Shown here: piece by piece, positions 16,922-24,883 of the stretch
How the letters are laid out: every line of letters begins with the position of its first letter
Position numbering within the stretch: position 1 is the first letter of the stretch
Assembly (NCBI RefSeq): GCF_040706615.1
Contig: NZ_JAPDRF010000003.1
Span: 620,001 to 684,000, forward strand
From: Lentisalinibacter sediminis
GTDB lineage: Bacteria > Pseudomonadota > Gammaproteobacteria > Steroidobacterales > Woeseiaceae
Direction of reading: 5' to 3'
DNA length: 64,000 nucleotides
The notes under the pieces: model-generated
Seen by the model: only the letters and a program-made list of their open reading frames with translations
Told to the model about the DNA's origin: nothing
Database searches by the model: none
Program-made: the position numbers and the translations under genes

Positions 16922-18391
16922 CTACTTCTTGATTTCGCGTTTCAGGGTTTTTTGCAGCGTGTCGCCGTAGGGCGGTCGGATGCCGATTAGCTTCGCGACG
17001 CTCACCTTCGCCTGGCGATAGATCGCCTTGCGGTGGCTGAACTCCCGGAAGCCGTCGATCCCGTGATACGCACCCATGCCGCTCGGACCCACGCCGCCGA
17101 ACGGCAGGTCCTCGTGACCCACGTGCCAGATCACATCGTTCAGCGTCACGCCGCCCGACGTCGTGCGCTCCAGCACCTCCCGCTCCTCGTCCCGGTCGCT
17201 GCCGAAGTAGTACAGCGCCAGCGGCCGCGGATGATCGTTCACATAGTCGATGGCCTCGTCGATCCCCCCGTACGTCATCAGCGGCAGCAGCGGGCCGAAG
17301 ATCTCGTTCTTCATCACCGCCATATCGTCGCTGACCTGCTCGATGAACATCGGCGGTATCTTGTGGCTGCCCTGCTGGTGCGCGAAGTCCTCGCCCGCGG
17401 GATTCAGCTCCACGATCTTCGCGCCCTTCTCCTTCGCGTCCGACACATAGCCCTGCAATCGCGTGTGGTGCCGCTCGTTTATCACCGACGTGTACTCGTC
17501 GTTCCCGAGGATCTTCGGATACATGTCGACGGCCACCTCCTGCATCGTCTTCAGCAGCTCGTCGTGCCGGGACTCCTGCACCAGGATGTAGTCCGGCGCC
17601 AGGCAGATCTGACCGGCATTCATCAGCTTGCCGAGCATCACATTCTCCGCCGCCTGGCGGATATCCGCCGTCTTCGAGATGATCACCGGCGACTTGCCGC
17701 CAAGTTCCAGCGTCACGGGCGTCAGGTTCTTCGCCGCGGCCGCCATGACGTGGCGCCCCACCTCCGTGGCGCCGGTGAACTTCAGGTGGTCGAAGGGCAG
17801 CGTGGAGAACGCCTTGCCCACCTCCGGGCCGCCAAGGAAGAACGCAAGCTCGGTCTCGTCGAAATACTTGGCGGCCAGCTCCGCCATCAGGGCCGAGGTG
17901 CGCTCCGTGAACTCCGACGGCTTCACCATCACCCGGTTGCCGGCCGCGAACATGCCGGCCAGCGGCATGAAGGTCAGATTCACGGGGAAGTTCCACGGAC
18001 TGATGCAGCCGACGACGCCCTTCGGCTGGAAATGCACCCTCGCCTTCGCGCCCAGCAGCGGCAGCGGGAAGTCCAGCTTCCGCTTCTCCGGCTTCATCCA
18101 CTTCTTCACATTCTTGCGCGCATGCTTCAGCGCGCTCACCGACGACATGATGTCGGTCATCATCGACAGCGGCCGCGGCCGGCCGCCGAAGTCCGTATCC
18201 ATCGCGGCCACCAGATCGTCCTTGTTGTCGATCACGAGATCGATGGCGCGGTTCAACCGATCGATACGGGTCTCGACGGGAACGAAGCCCTCCTCGAGGA
18301 AGGCGCGGCGTTGTTTCTCCAGGACCGCGAGCATGTCCTCACGGGTGGGCTCGGACGTCTTGGCACGGATCTGATCTGCGACGGCGCTCAT
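16922..18391 (-). CDS. Aldehyde dehydrogenase, coniferyl aldehyde dehydrogenase-like
   Basis: The 489-residue NAD(P)-dependent ALDH has Asn134 (SPWNFPVNL), Glu229 in ELGGKSP and the catalytic Cys263 in NAGQICLAPDY. The short N-terminus, the KWMKPEKRKLDFPLPLLGAK stretch and the C-terminal SHRKAIYRQ segment match the coniferyl-aldehyde-dehydrogenase (CalB-like) branch, which has broad aldehyde scope. GGAGAG lies just upstream of the ATG at 18391. In this neighbourhood it could oxidise a terpenoid aldehyde such as citronellal, but that is inferred from proximity to the atu-like unit. It is transcribed towards the TetR gene and separated from it by the long inverted repeat. Confidence 0.88.
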   Translation of the reverse strand: MSAVADQIRAKTSEPTREDMLAVLEKQRRAFLEEGFVPVETRIDRLNRAIDLVIDNKDDLVAAMDTDFGGRPRPLSMMTDIMSSVSALKHARKNVKKWMKPEKRKLDFPLPLLGAKARVHFQPKGVVGCISPWNFPVNLTFMPLAGMFAAGNRVMVKPSEFTERTSALMAELAAKYFDETELAFFLGGPEVGKAFSTLPFDHLKFTGATEVGRHVMAAAAKNLTPVTLELGGKSPVIISKTADIRQAAENVMLGKLMNAGQICLAPDYILVQESRHDELLKTMQEVAVDMYPKILGNDEYTSVINERHHTRLQGYVSDAKEKGAKIVELNPAGEDFAHQQGSHKIPPMFIEQVSDDMAVMKNEIFGPLLPLMTYGGIDEAIDYVNDHPRPLALYYFGSDRDEEREVLERTTSGGVTLNDVIWHVGHEDLPFGGVGPSGMGAYHGIDGFREFSHRKAIYRQAKVSVAKLIGIRPPYGDTLQKTLKREIKK

Positions 18392-18642
18392 GAGTTCTCT
18401 CCTGTTGCGGCCAGTAGCGAGGAGGTGTGGCCAGTCGCCGCAGCTGGCGGCGAGTCGCGGCGAGTTGCGTGCCGGCGACGCCCGCGGCGGGTGCCGGCGG
18501 CACCGTTCCCCTGCATCGGCACTACCCCTCTGTTACTCCGATCATACCGCCCGAGCCACCGCTTTTCAGCTGCGCGGCCGATGGCAGCGGCGAGACGATG
18601 CGCTAACATTGCGCCCCGTTCCGGAACGAGCGAGAGCAGACA

Positions 18643-20178
18643 GTGCCCCAGGACAGAACTCCCGTCATCGTCGGTGCCGGCCAGTACACCCAGAAAGACG
18701 TGGCTCCCGAGGACGCCCTGCCGCCTGTGCGCATCGCCGCCGAGGCAGCCCGCGCCGCCCTGGCCGCCGCGGGCGCGAAGGGCAACCTGGCCGCCGCCCT
18801 GGATACCATCGCCGTCACCCGCACCTTCTCCGACTCCACGCCCCGGCGCAGTCACGACCACGGCCGCGCCACGAACCCGCCCCGCAGCCTTGCCCGGCAC
18901 CTCGGCGCGGATCCCGCGCGTGCCGTCTACTCCGAGGCAGGTGGCGAGGTACCCCAGCGCTACGTCAACGAGTACGCCGGGATGATCGCCAGCGGCGAGG
19001 CGGACGCCGTGCTGCTCGCCGGCGGCGAGGCGATGGCCACCGAGAAGGCAGCGCGCCGGGCCGGCCTCACCCTGAACTGGCAGGAAGAGGTGGAAGGCCA
19101 GCTGGATGACAAGGGCTTCGGCGTCATGTTCGTCGACCCCCGGGAACTCGCTCACGGGATCGGCTTCCCGGTGCAGACCTATCCCCTGTTCGAGCAGGCC
19201 ATCCGCGGCCGGCGCGGACACCGCATCCGCGACCACCTGGCCGCCATGGGACGGCTGCTGAGCCCGTTCACCGCGGTGGCCGCCGACAACCCCTACGCCT
19301 ACTTCCCGCGCCGGCGCAGCGCGGAGGAGATTGCCACGCCGTCCGGCGAGAACCCCTTCATCGGCTTCCCCTACACGTTGCTGATGAACGCCCGTGACGG
19401 CGTCGACCAGGGCGCGGCGCTGGTGCTCACCTCCGCGAGCAAGGCCGACGAACTCGGCATCCCGGAGGACAACCGCGTGTACCTGCACGGCTGCGCCGAC
19501 CTGCGCGACAAGCTGCTGGTGGGCGACCGGGTCAACTACCACAGCTCTCCCGCGATCCGGCTGGCCGGTACCGAGGCGCTGGCGATGGCCGGCATCGGCA
19601 TCGACGATATCCGCTATCTCGACCTCTACAGCTGTTTCCCGTCCGCGGTGGAGGCGGCGGCCGAGGCATTCGGCATCGCCGAAGAAGACTCGCGCGGCCT
19701 CACGCTCACCGGCGGCCTCCCGTACTTCGGCGGCCCGGGCAACAACTACACCATGCACGCCATCGCCGAAGCCTGGGCGCGCTGCCGCGACAACCCGGGC
19801 GAGTACGCGCTGGTGAACGGCAACGGCGGCTATCTCACCAAGCACTCCATCGGTGTCTACTCCACCCGGCCGATCGAGCGCGGCTGGCAGCGACCGGATG
19901 CCGCCCCCCTGCAGCAGGAAATCGACGCCATGGAGAGCCCGGGCCGGGAGCACAGACCCGAAGGCAGGGGCACCATCGAGACCTACACGGTGGTGTTCGG
20001 GCGGGAGGGCGCCGAGCGCGGCATCGTCATCGGCCGACTGGATGAGAGCGGTGCCCGATTCATCGCCAACACGCCGGCCGATCCGGCACTGCTGACGCGC
20101 ATGGTTGACGAGGAGTTCCTGAGCCGGGGCGGCAGCGTGTCCGCGGGCGACGTGGTCAACACGTTCACGCCCGACTAG
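18643..20178 (+). CDS. Thiolase-like acyl-CoA protein lacking the canonical nucleophile
   Basis: The 511-residue protein has a thiolase fold of the SCP-x/acetyl-CoA acetyltransferase type, with TPVIVGAGQYTQKD at the N-terminus, IASGEADAVLLAGGEAM, LDLYSCFPSAVEAA and a C-terminal NGNGGYLTKHSIGVYS. The strand-turn that carries the nucleophilic Cys in working thiolases reads SEAGGEVPQRYV, with Gly where Cys is expected. The His of GGPGNNYTMHAI is kept. It may therefore be a non-condensing thiolase-like protein rather than a true acetyltransferase. The GTG at 18643 follows CGAGAGC. The 250 bp before it hold no clear gene; the ALDH gene is divergent. Confidence 0.8.
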   Translation: MPQDRTPVIVGAGQYTQKDVAPEDALPPVRIAAEAARAALAAAGAKGNLAAALDTIAVTRTFSDSTPRRSHDHGRATNPPRSLARHLGADPARAVYSEAGGEVPQRYVNEYAGMIASGEADAVLLAGGEAMATEKAARRAGLTLNWQEEVEGQLDDKGFGVMFVDPRELAHGIGFPVQTYPLFEQAIRGRRGHRIRDHLAAMGRLLSPFTAVAADNPYAYFPRRRSAEEIATPSGENPFIGFPYTLLMNARDGVDQGAALVLTSASKADELGIPEDNRVYLHGCADLRDKLLVGDRVNYHSSPAIRLAGTEALAMAGIGIDDIRYLDLYSCFPSAVEAAAEAFGIAEEDSRGLTLTGGLPYFGGPGNNYTMHAIAEAWARCRDNPGEYALVNGNGGYLTKHSIGVYSTRPIERGWQRPDAAPLQQEIDAMESPGREHRPEGRGTIETYTVVFGREGAERGIVIGRLDESGARFIANTPADPALLTRMVDEEFLSRGGSVSAGDVVNTFTPD

Positions 20179-20223
20179 TTCACGTGCGGCTGACAGCGCC
20201 CGGCAGGGCGGGTTAAATCCTGC

Positions 20224-21465
20224 TCATCGGCCGTCGGGTGCGGTCGCGCGAAACACGGTCGCCGGCGCTCCGGTCCGCAGCGAGTACGACACCCCGGCAG
20301 GCGCGAAAAGGCTCTCGCCGCGGGCGAGTCCGAGCAACCTGCCGCCGCTCTCCAGCGTGAGGTCGGCATCCGCGGCAGTCACGATCAGGATGTCAGCACC
20401 GTGCGCGCGTCCGCCGTGCCACTCGCCGCCGGACGGCAGGTCGATGCGGCGCAGCTCGAACTCCTCGGCCGGCGTGCGGTAGACCGCCTCCACGCCATCC
20501 CGCTCGCCTCGGATCACCTCCGCCTCGCCGCCCTCGAAGGTGACCACGTCCAGCAACTCGTCCACGTCTACATGCTTCGGCGTCAGCCCGCCGCGCAGCA
20601 CGTTGTTGGAATTGGCCATGAGTTCCATGCCGGTGCCGCGCAGATAGGCGTGCAGGTTGCCCGCCGGCAGGTAGATGCCCTCGCCGGGGGCGAGCCGTAC
20701 CAGGTTCAGCAGCCACAGCGAGAACAGCCCCCGGTCGTGATGGCCGTCCCGCGAGAACTGCCGATCCGCCTCCAGCGTCCAGTAACCACGCTCGCGGGGA
20801 TCCGACGGGGCCTCGCGGCGCAGCCGCTCCAGGAGCGGCGCCAGCGCGGCATCCACGACGCCCTGTCCCGAAGTCATCAGCCGGCGGTAGAGCGACTGCA
20901 GCCCGGCGGACGTCGGCTCGAACTCCGTGAACAGCGGCGCGAACTCGGGCACCTCCGCTGGCAGAGCCGCGATCTCCGCCAGCGGCCGAAAACCCCGCAG
21001 CGCAAAAAACTCCGTCAGCGCCACCAGGGCCTCGGGCTTGTGGTTGGTGTCCTTGTAGTTGCGATGGGGCGCCGAGAGGGGAATCCCGCAGGCCTCCTCG
21101 CGCGCAAAGCCTTCCTCGGCCTGCGCCCGCGTCGGATGCGCCTGGATGGACAGCGGCACCGCCGCAGAAAGTACCTTGAACAGATAGGGCAGCTCGCCGT
21201 AGCGACGCGCCGCGGCCTCGCCGAGCACCCGGCCGGGGCAGGCGGCCACCAGGCGGTCGAGCCCAACAGTGCCGGAGCCCAGTTCCACCTTGGAGGGCAG
21301 CTCCGGATGGGCGCCCAGCCAGAGCTCGGCGTAAGGCTTGCCGTCCGCGTTGGGCTCGCCGATCAGGCCCGGGATCAGATCGGTGCTGCCCCAGGCATAG
21401 TGCTGCACGCCGCCGTGCAAACGCAGGACGCCCGGACCCTGGCAAAAATCAGTCAGGTCTCTCAT
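20224..21465 (-). CDS. manA: Mannose-6-phosphate isomerase, class I
   Basis: This 413-residue zinc enzyme interconverts mannose-6-phosphate and fructose-6-phosphate for GDP-mannose and polysaccharide synthesis or mannose use. Family features are YAELWLGAHPELPSK, PLSIQAHPTRAQAEEGFARE with the metal-binding Gln/His, YKDTNHKPE with Glu and His, and a later LPAGNLHAYLRGTGMELMAN with the last His. I start at the ATG at 21465 (MRDLTDF) because the upstream in-frame extension lies inside pth and is compositionally a shadow of it. The start overlaps the 3' end of pth by 17 bp, suggesting coupling, although ychF rather than manA is the usual gene after pth. Confidence 0.93.
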   Translation of the reverse strand: MRDLTDFCQGPGVLRLHGGVQHYAWGSTDLIPGLIGEPNADGKPYAELWLGAHPELPSKVELGSGTVGLDRLVAACPGRVLGEAAARRYGELPYLFKVLSAAVPLSIQAHPTRAQAEEGFAREEACGIPLSAPHRNYKDTNHKPEALVALTEFFALRGFRPLAEIAALPAEVPEFAPLFTEFEPTSAGLQSLYRRLMTSGQGVVDAALAPLLERLRREAPSDPRERGYWTLEADRQFSRDGHHDRGLFSLWLLNLVRLAPGEGIYLPAGNLHAYLRGTGMELMANSNNVLRGGLTPKHVDVDELLDVVTFEGGEAEVIRGERDGVEAVYRTPAEEFELRRIDLPSGGEWHGGRAHGADILIVTAADADLTLESGGRLLGLARGESLFAPAGVSYSLRTGAPATVFRATAPDGR

Positions 21466-22141
21466 CGCCGGCGCTCTTGCCACCGCTCTTGCCACCGCCA
21501 TTGCCGCCACTCTTGCCGGCAGCCTTGCCAGCGGCCGCCGGCTTCTTCGCGGACTCGTCCGCGGGCTTCGTGTGCAACCGGTTCATCGCCTGCTGCATGC
21601 CCTTCTCGAACAGCGTCGGCATCACGTCGGCGGCCCGGTCGACGGCCTCACGGATCAGCCGCTCCTCACCGGCCGGCGCGCGCCGCAGTACGTAGTCGGT
21701 GACCTCGTCCCGGTGGCCCGGGTGGCCGACGCCGATGCGCAATCGCGGATACTCCGGACCGATGTGCCGGGAGACATCCCTGAGACCGTTGTGGCCGCCG
21801 TGGCCTCCACCCTCTTTCAGCCGCACGTTGCCGGGCGGATGGTCCAGCTCGTCGTGGGCCACCAGGATCTCGCCAGGCTTCAACCGGTAGTAGTCCATGA
21901 AGGCGCGCACCGGCCCGCCGCTGCGGTTCATGTAGGAGTGCGGCTTAATCAGCCACAGCTCGCCGCCGTCCACCCGCACGCGGCAGGCCTCGGCGTCGAA
22001 GCGCTTGTGATAGGCGAAGCTGCCGCCGTGGCGCCGGGCCAGCTCGTCGACGAACCAGAAGCCGGCGTTGTGGCGGGTGTCTGCGTAGCGGTCACCCGGA
22101 TTGCCGAGACCGACGATCGCCTTCACGGGAGGATAGTCCAT
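21449..22141 (-). CDS. pth: Peptidyl-tRNA hydrolase with Gly/Lys-rich tail
   Basis: The enzyme frees tRNA from prematurely released peptidyl-tRNA. The catalytic region is intact: GLGNPGDRYADTRHNAGF with Asn14 and His24, HSYMNRSGGPVRAFMDYY and GGGHGGHNGLRD. At 230 residues it is about 35 longer than common bacterial Pth. The extra part is a low-complexity tail rich in Lys, Gly, Ala and Ser (AAGKAAGKSGGNGGGKSGGK), whose basic charge could aid RNA binding. It is downstream of rplY and separated from it by a strong terminator, so it probably has its own promoter in 22142-22190. Confidence 0.95.
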   Translation of the reverse strand: MDYPPVKAIVGLGNPGDRYADTRHNAGFWFVDELARRHGGSFAYHKRFDAEACRVRVDGGELWLIKPHSYMNRSGGPVRAFMDYYRLKPGEILVAHDELDHPPGNVRLKEGGGHGGHNGLRDVSRHIGPEYPRLRIGVGHPGHRDEVTDYVLRRAPAGEERLIREAVDRAADVMPTLFEKGMQQAMNRLHTKPADESAKKPAAAGKAAGKSGGNGGGKSGGKSAGDERPD

Positions 22142-22193
22142 GACTTCGGCATGTTAGCGCGATTCCCCCGGTGCACAAGAAGTACGCACAAGA

Positions 22194-22218
22194 AAAAGGC
22201 CGCACGCAGCGGCCTTTT
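22194..22218 (-). terminator. Rho-independent terminator after rplY
   Basis: AAAAGGCCGC (22194-22203) and GCGGCCTTTT (22209-22218) form a perfect 10-bp stem with the 5-base loop ACGCA. On the minus strand it is followed by a U-rich run (TTTTTCTTG). It lies 22 bases beyond the rplY stop codon and before pth. Confidence 0.85.
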
Positions 22219-22240
22219 CCGTGGAGACGAAGTGAGCGGA

Positions 22241-22945
22241 TCAGTCTTCCTTCGAAGACCCGCCCTCGTCCTCGTCCTGTTCCTCTTCGCCGACGCGCGG
22301 CACTTCGCCCGCCTCCGGCTCTTCGCCTTCCTCGCCTTCCTCGCCTTCCTCTTCCTCGATGACCTGGCGCGGCATGTGGATCGAGACGATCACCTGGTCC
22401 TCGGCGTCTTCCTGGGCCAGCTCGACGATCTCGACACCCTCGGGCACCTTGATGTCGGAGAGATGCAGCATCTCGTCCATGCCGAGTTCGGCCACGTCCA
22501 CGTCGATGTACTCGGGCAGGTCCTTCGGCAGACAGCTGACCTCCACCTCGTTGTACTGGCGGAACAGCACGCCGCCTTCCAGCTTCACGCCCTTCGCCGA
22601 CTCCTCGTTGAGGTAGTGGATCGGGACGTTCATGCGGATGGCCTCGCCGGCGACGATGCGCTGCAGATCCAGATGCAGGATCTTGTTCTTTGCCGGGTGG
22701 CGCTGGATGTCCTTGAGGATGACTTCCTGAGCCTTGTCACCCACCTTGACGGTCAGCACGCTCGAGTAGAAACGCTCGCTCTCGGACTGCTGCAGGACCT
22801 TGTCGTGGTCCAGGGTGATGGCCCTTGGCGGCCGGTCGCCGCCATATACGATTGCGGGGAGCTTACCTTCGCGACGCAGGCGGCGGCTCGCACCTTTTCC
22901 CTGGTCTTCCCGGTAGTCCGCAACCAGATCGTACTCTTCGTTCAT
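22241..22945 (-). CDS. rplY: 50S ribosomal protein L25/general stress protein Ctc, long form with acidic tail
   Basis: The protein binds 5S rRNA in the large subunit. The N-terminal L25 domain (VADYREDQGKGASRRLRREG, KLPAIVYGG) is followed by the TL5/Ctc beta-domain (VPIHYLNEESAKGVKLEGGV). The length of 234 residues fits the two-domain Ctc form rather than the short E. coli L25. The last 45 or so residues are strongly acidic with Glu/Gly repeats (EEEEGEEGEEGEEPEAGE). GGAGAAAG precedes the ATG at 22945. It is downstream of prs in the usual prs-rplY-pth order and ends at a strong hairpin terminator. Confidence 0.95.
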   Translation of the reverse strand: MNEEYDLVADYREDQGKGASRRLRREGKLPAIVYGGDRPPRAITLDHDKVLQQSESERFYSSVLTVKVGDKAQEVILKDIQRHPAKNKILHLDLQRIVAGEAIRMNVPIHYLNEESAKGVKLEGGVLFRQYNEVEVSCLPKDLPEYIDVDVAELGMDEMLHLSDIKVPEGVEIVELAQEDAEDQVIVSIHMPRQVIEEEEGEEGEEGEEPEAGEVPRVGEEEQDEDEGGSSKED

Positions 22946-23053
22946 GAGCTTTCTCCGGTCGGATGAAAATTCGCCGGTAAGCCTTGCGACCAGGCCCGCC
23001 GGCGGACCCCTCCACGAGGGGCCGCGAATAATACCGGAAGCCGGGAGCTTTGT

Positions 23054-23076
23054 GTAGGAGGGCCTTCAGGCCCGAC
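23054..23076. repeat. Single REP half-unit
   Basis: GTAGGAGGGCCTTCAGGCCC plus GA, in the plus orientation, lies 5 bases beyond the TAG stop of prs. It can fold on itself (GGGCCT-TC-AGGCCC). No opposite-oriented partner follows, so it is a lone unit of the family present at 4775, 7703, 30105 and 42348. Confidence 0.85.
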
Positions 23077-23080
23077 CTCG

Positions 23081-24034
23081 CTAGTCGAGGTACAGCGAGC
23101 TCACCGACTCCTCGTCGCTGATGCGGCGGATGGTCTCGGCCAGCAACTCCGCCGTGGAGAGCTGGCGGATGCGGGTGCAGGCGGCGGCTTCCTCGGACAG
23201 CGGGATGGTGTCGGTGACCACCATCTCGTCCAGTTCGGAGTTGGAGATGCGCTCCACCGCCGGGCCCGAGAGTACCGGATGGGTAATGTAGGCGACCACA
23301 CGCACGGCGCCCTTCTCCTTCAGCACCGACGCCGCCTGGCACAGGGTGCCGGCGGTATCCACCAGATCGTCGATCAGCACGCAGGTCTTGCCGTCGACGT
23401 TTCCGATGATGTTCATCACCTCGGCCACGTTCGCGCGCGGCCGGCGCTTGTCGATGATGGCAAGATCCGTGTCGTCCAGCCGCTTGGCCAGGGCCCGGGC
23501 GCGGACCACGCCGCCGACGTCCGGCGAGACCACCACCTTGTTCGGGTATTTCTGCTTCCAGGCGTCACCGAGCAGGATGGGCGAGGCGTAGACGTTGTCC
23601 ACCGGGATGTCGAAGAAGCCCTGGATCTGGTCGGCGTGCAGGTCCACGGTCAGCACCCGGTCCACGCCGGAAGTGGCGATGAGTTTGGCCACCAGCTTGG
23701 CGGTGATCGGCACCCGCGAGGCCCGGGGCCGGCGGTCCTGGCGGGCGTAGCCGTAATAGGGGATGACGGCCGTGATACGCGACGCCGATGCCCGGTGGCA
23801 GGCGTCCACCATCACCAGTAGCTCCATGAGGTTGTCGTTGGAGGGTGGGCAGGTGGGCTGGACGATGAATGTGTCCCGGCCGCGGATGTTCTCGAGTATC
23901 TCGACGCTGGTCTCGCCGTCGGAGAACTTGCCCACGTGGGCCTTCGCCAGGGGTATGCGGAGATGACGTGCGATATCGGCCGTCAGCTGGGGATGCGCGT
24001 TCCCGGAGAACAGCGCCATACTGCGAATATCCAC
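23081..24034 (-). CDS. prs: Ribose-phosphate pyrophosphokinase (PRPP synthetase)
   Basis: This class I Prs makes PRPP from ribose-5-phosphate and ATP for nucleotide, His, Trp and NAD synthesis. It has the family landmarks GKFSDGETSVEI, the flexible loop YARQDRRPRASRVPITAK, DLHADQIQGFF, and the PRPP-binding CVLIDDLVDTAGTL. The length of 317 residues is normal. A GTG start at 24034 is preferred over the ATG at 24019 because GGGAGG lies 6 bases before it. The gene follows tRNA-Gln and precedes rplY, the standard gammaproteobacterial order. Confidence 0.96.
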   Translation of the reverse strand: MDIRSMALFSGNAHPQLTADIARHLRIPLAKAHVGKFSDGETSVEILENIRGRDTFIVQPTCPPSNDNLMELLVMVDACHRASASRITAVIPYYGYARQDRRPRASRVPITAKLVAKLIATSGVDRVLTVDLHADQIQGFFDIPVDNVYASPILLGDAWKQKYPNKVVVSPDVGGVVRARALAKRLDDTDLAIIDKRRPRANVAEVMNIIGNVDGKTCVLIDDLVDTAGTLCQAASVLKEKGAVRVVAYITHPVLSGPAVERISNSELDEMVVTDTIPLSEEAAACTRIRQLSTAELLAETIRRISDEESVSSLYLD

Positions 24035-24113
24035 CCGATCCTCCCTTTGCCCGTCTGTGACTCTTTGTTATTGCTCTTGTTGACGGGCGCAGTGCCTCTA
24101 TGCCCGGCGACGA

Positions 24114-24188
24114 TGGCTGGGGTGGCAGGATTCGAACCTGCGAATCACGGGATCAAAACCCGTTGCCTTACCGCTTGGCTACACCCCA
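24114..24188 (-). tRNA. tRNA-Gln (anticodon UUG)
   Basis: The cloverleaf is complete on the minus strand. The acceptor stem TGGGGTG/CACCCCA pairs fully, the discriminator is G and CCA is encoded. The D-arm is TAGCCAAGCGGTAAGGCA, the anticodon stem ACGGG/CCCGT holds the loop TTTTGAT with anticodon TTG, and the T-arm contains GGTTCGAATCC. It lies between lolB and prs, as in many gammaproteobacteria, where it is often cotranscribed with prs. Confidence 0.97.
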
Positions 24189-24261
24189 GAAACCCGAACG
24201 CCGCCGGCCGCGCCGACGCGCGCATTGTCCCGAGCCTCCCCGGGGGTGTCAACGCGCCACC

Positions 24262-24876
24262 TCAGCGCACCGCGCCGGCGCCGAAATTCCACTCCTTCAC
24301 CACGATGGTGAGGCGGATATCCGCGCTGCGGGCCCGGATCCGATAGGGCAGCATCACCCCGGCCGCGGCGCGGTAGTCCGGATACTCCACCCGCCAGCCG
24401 GCCTGCTCCAGCCGGGCCAGCCATCCCTCCGCCGCCACCTCGGTGTCCGCCGGGCGGGCCGGGTCCGGCAGTCCCCGGAGCCACCAGGACAGGCTCGCCA
24501 CGGGGATGGACCAGCCGTAAATCTCGCGCAGCTCCTCCTCCGGCCGGGTCAGGGCCACGGTGCTGCCGTCGGAGGCGGTCAGGATCAGCCCGTACGGGCC
24601 GCCTTCCAGCCGGATGCCGCCGGCGCCGAGCGGACCGCGGATGGACACCGTGACGTCGCCATTGTCCTGACGCCAGTCGAGACTGCCGCTCTCGGCCTGG
24701 TCGCCGGCCACCAGCGCGATGCGCCCGCCGGCACGCCAGGTGTCCACCGCACCCAGCACCTCCCGGCGCTGCTCCCAGCCCTCCAGCGGCGGCAGGGTCA
24801 GGGTCGGCCGGGCCGCACAGCCCGACAGCAGAACGCCCACGATGCCGAGCGCAGCCAGTGCGGGCAGACGGGGCAC
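24262..24876 (-). CDS. lolB: Outer-membrane lipoprotein LolB
   Basis: LolB receives lipoproteins from LolA and inserts them in the outer membrane. The 204-residue precursor has a lipoprotein signal with lipobox LLSGC (Cys20). WEQRREVLGAVDTWRAGGRI is followed by the short beta-strands typical of LolB, and the conserved SLSWWLRGLPDP motif is at about residue 130. It starts with GTG at 24876, 7 bp after the TPR lipoprotein stop. The gene that usually follows, ispE, is not here; only 73 bp separate lolB from tRNA-Gln. Confidence 0.92.
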   Translation of the reverse strand: MPRLPALAALGIVGVLLSGCAARPTLTLPPLEGWEQRREVLGAVDTWRAGGRIALVAGDQAESGSLDWRQDNGDVTVSIRGPLGAGGIRLEGGPYGLILTASDGSTVALTRPEEELREIYGWSIPVASLSWWLRGLPDPARPADTEVAAEGWLARLEQAGWRVEYPDYRAAAGVMLPYRIRARSADIRLTIVVKEWNFGAGAVR

Positions 24877-24883
24877 GGCGGGA

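Noticed and set aside
18392..18642. A gene between the ALDH and thiolase-like genes
   Set aside because: The 251 bp hold no frame with a start, ribosome site or recognisable motif.
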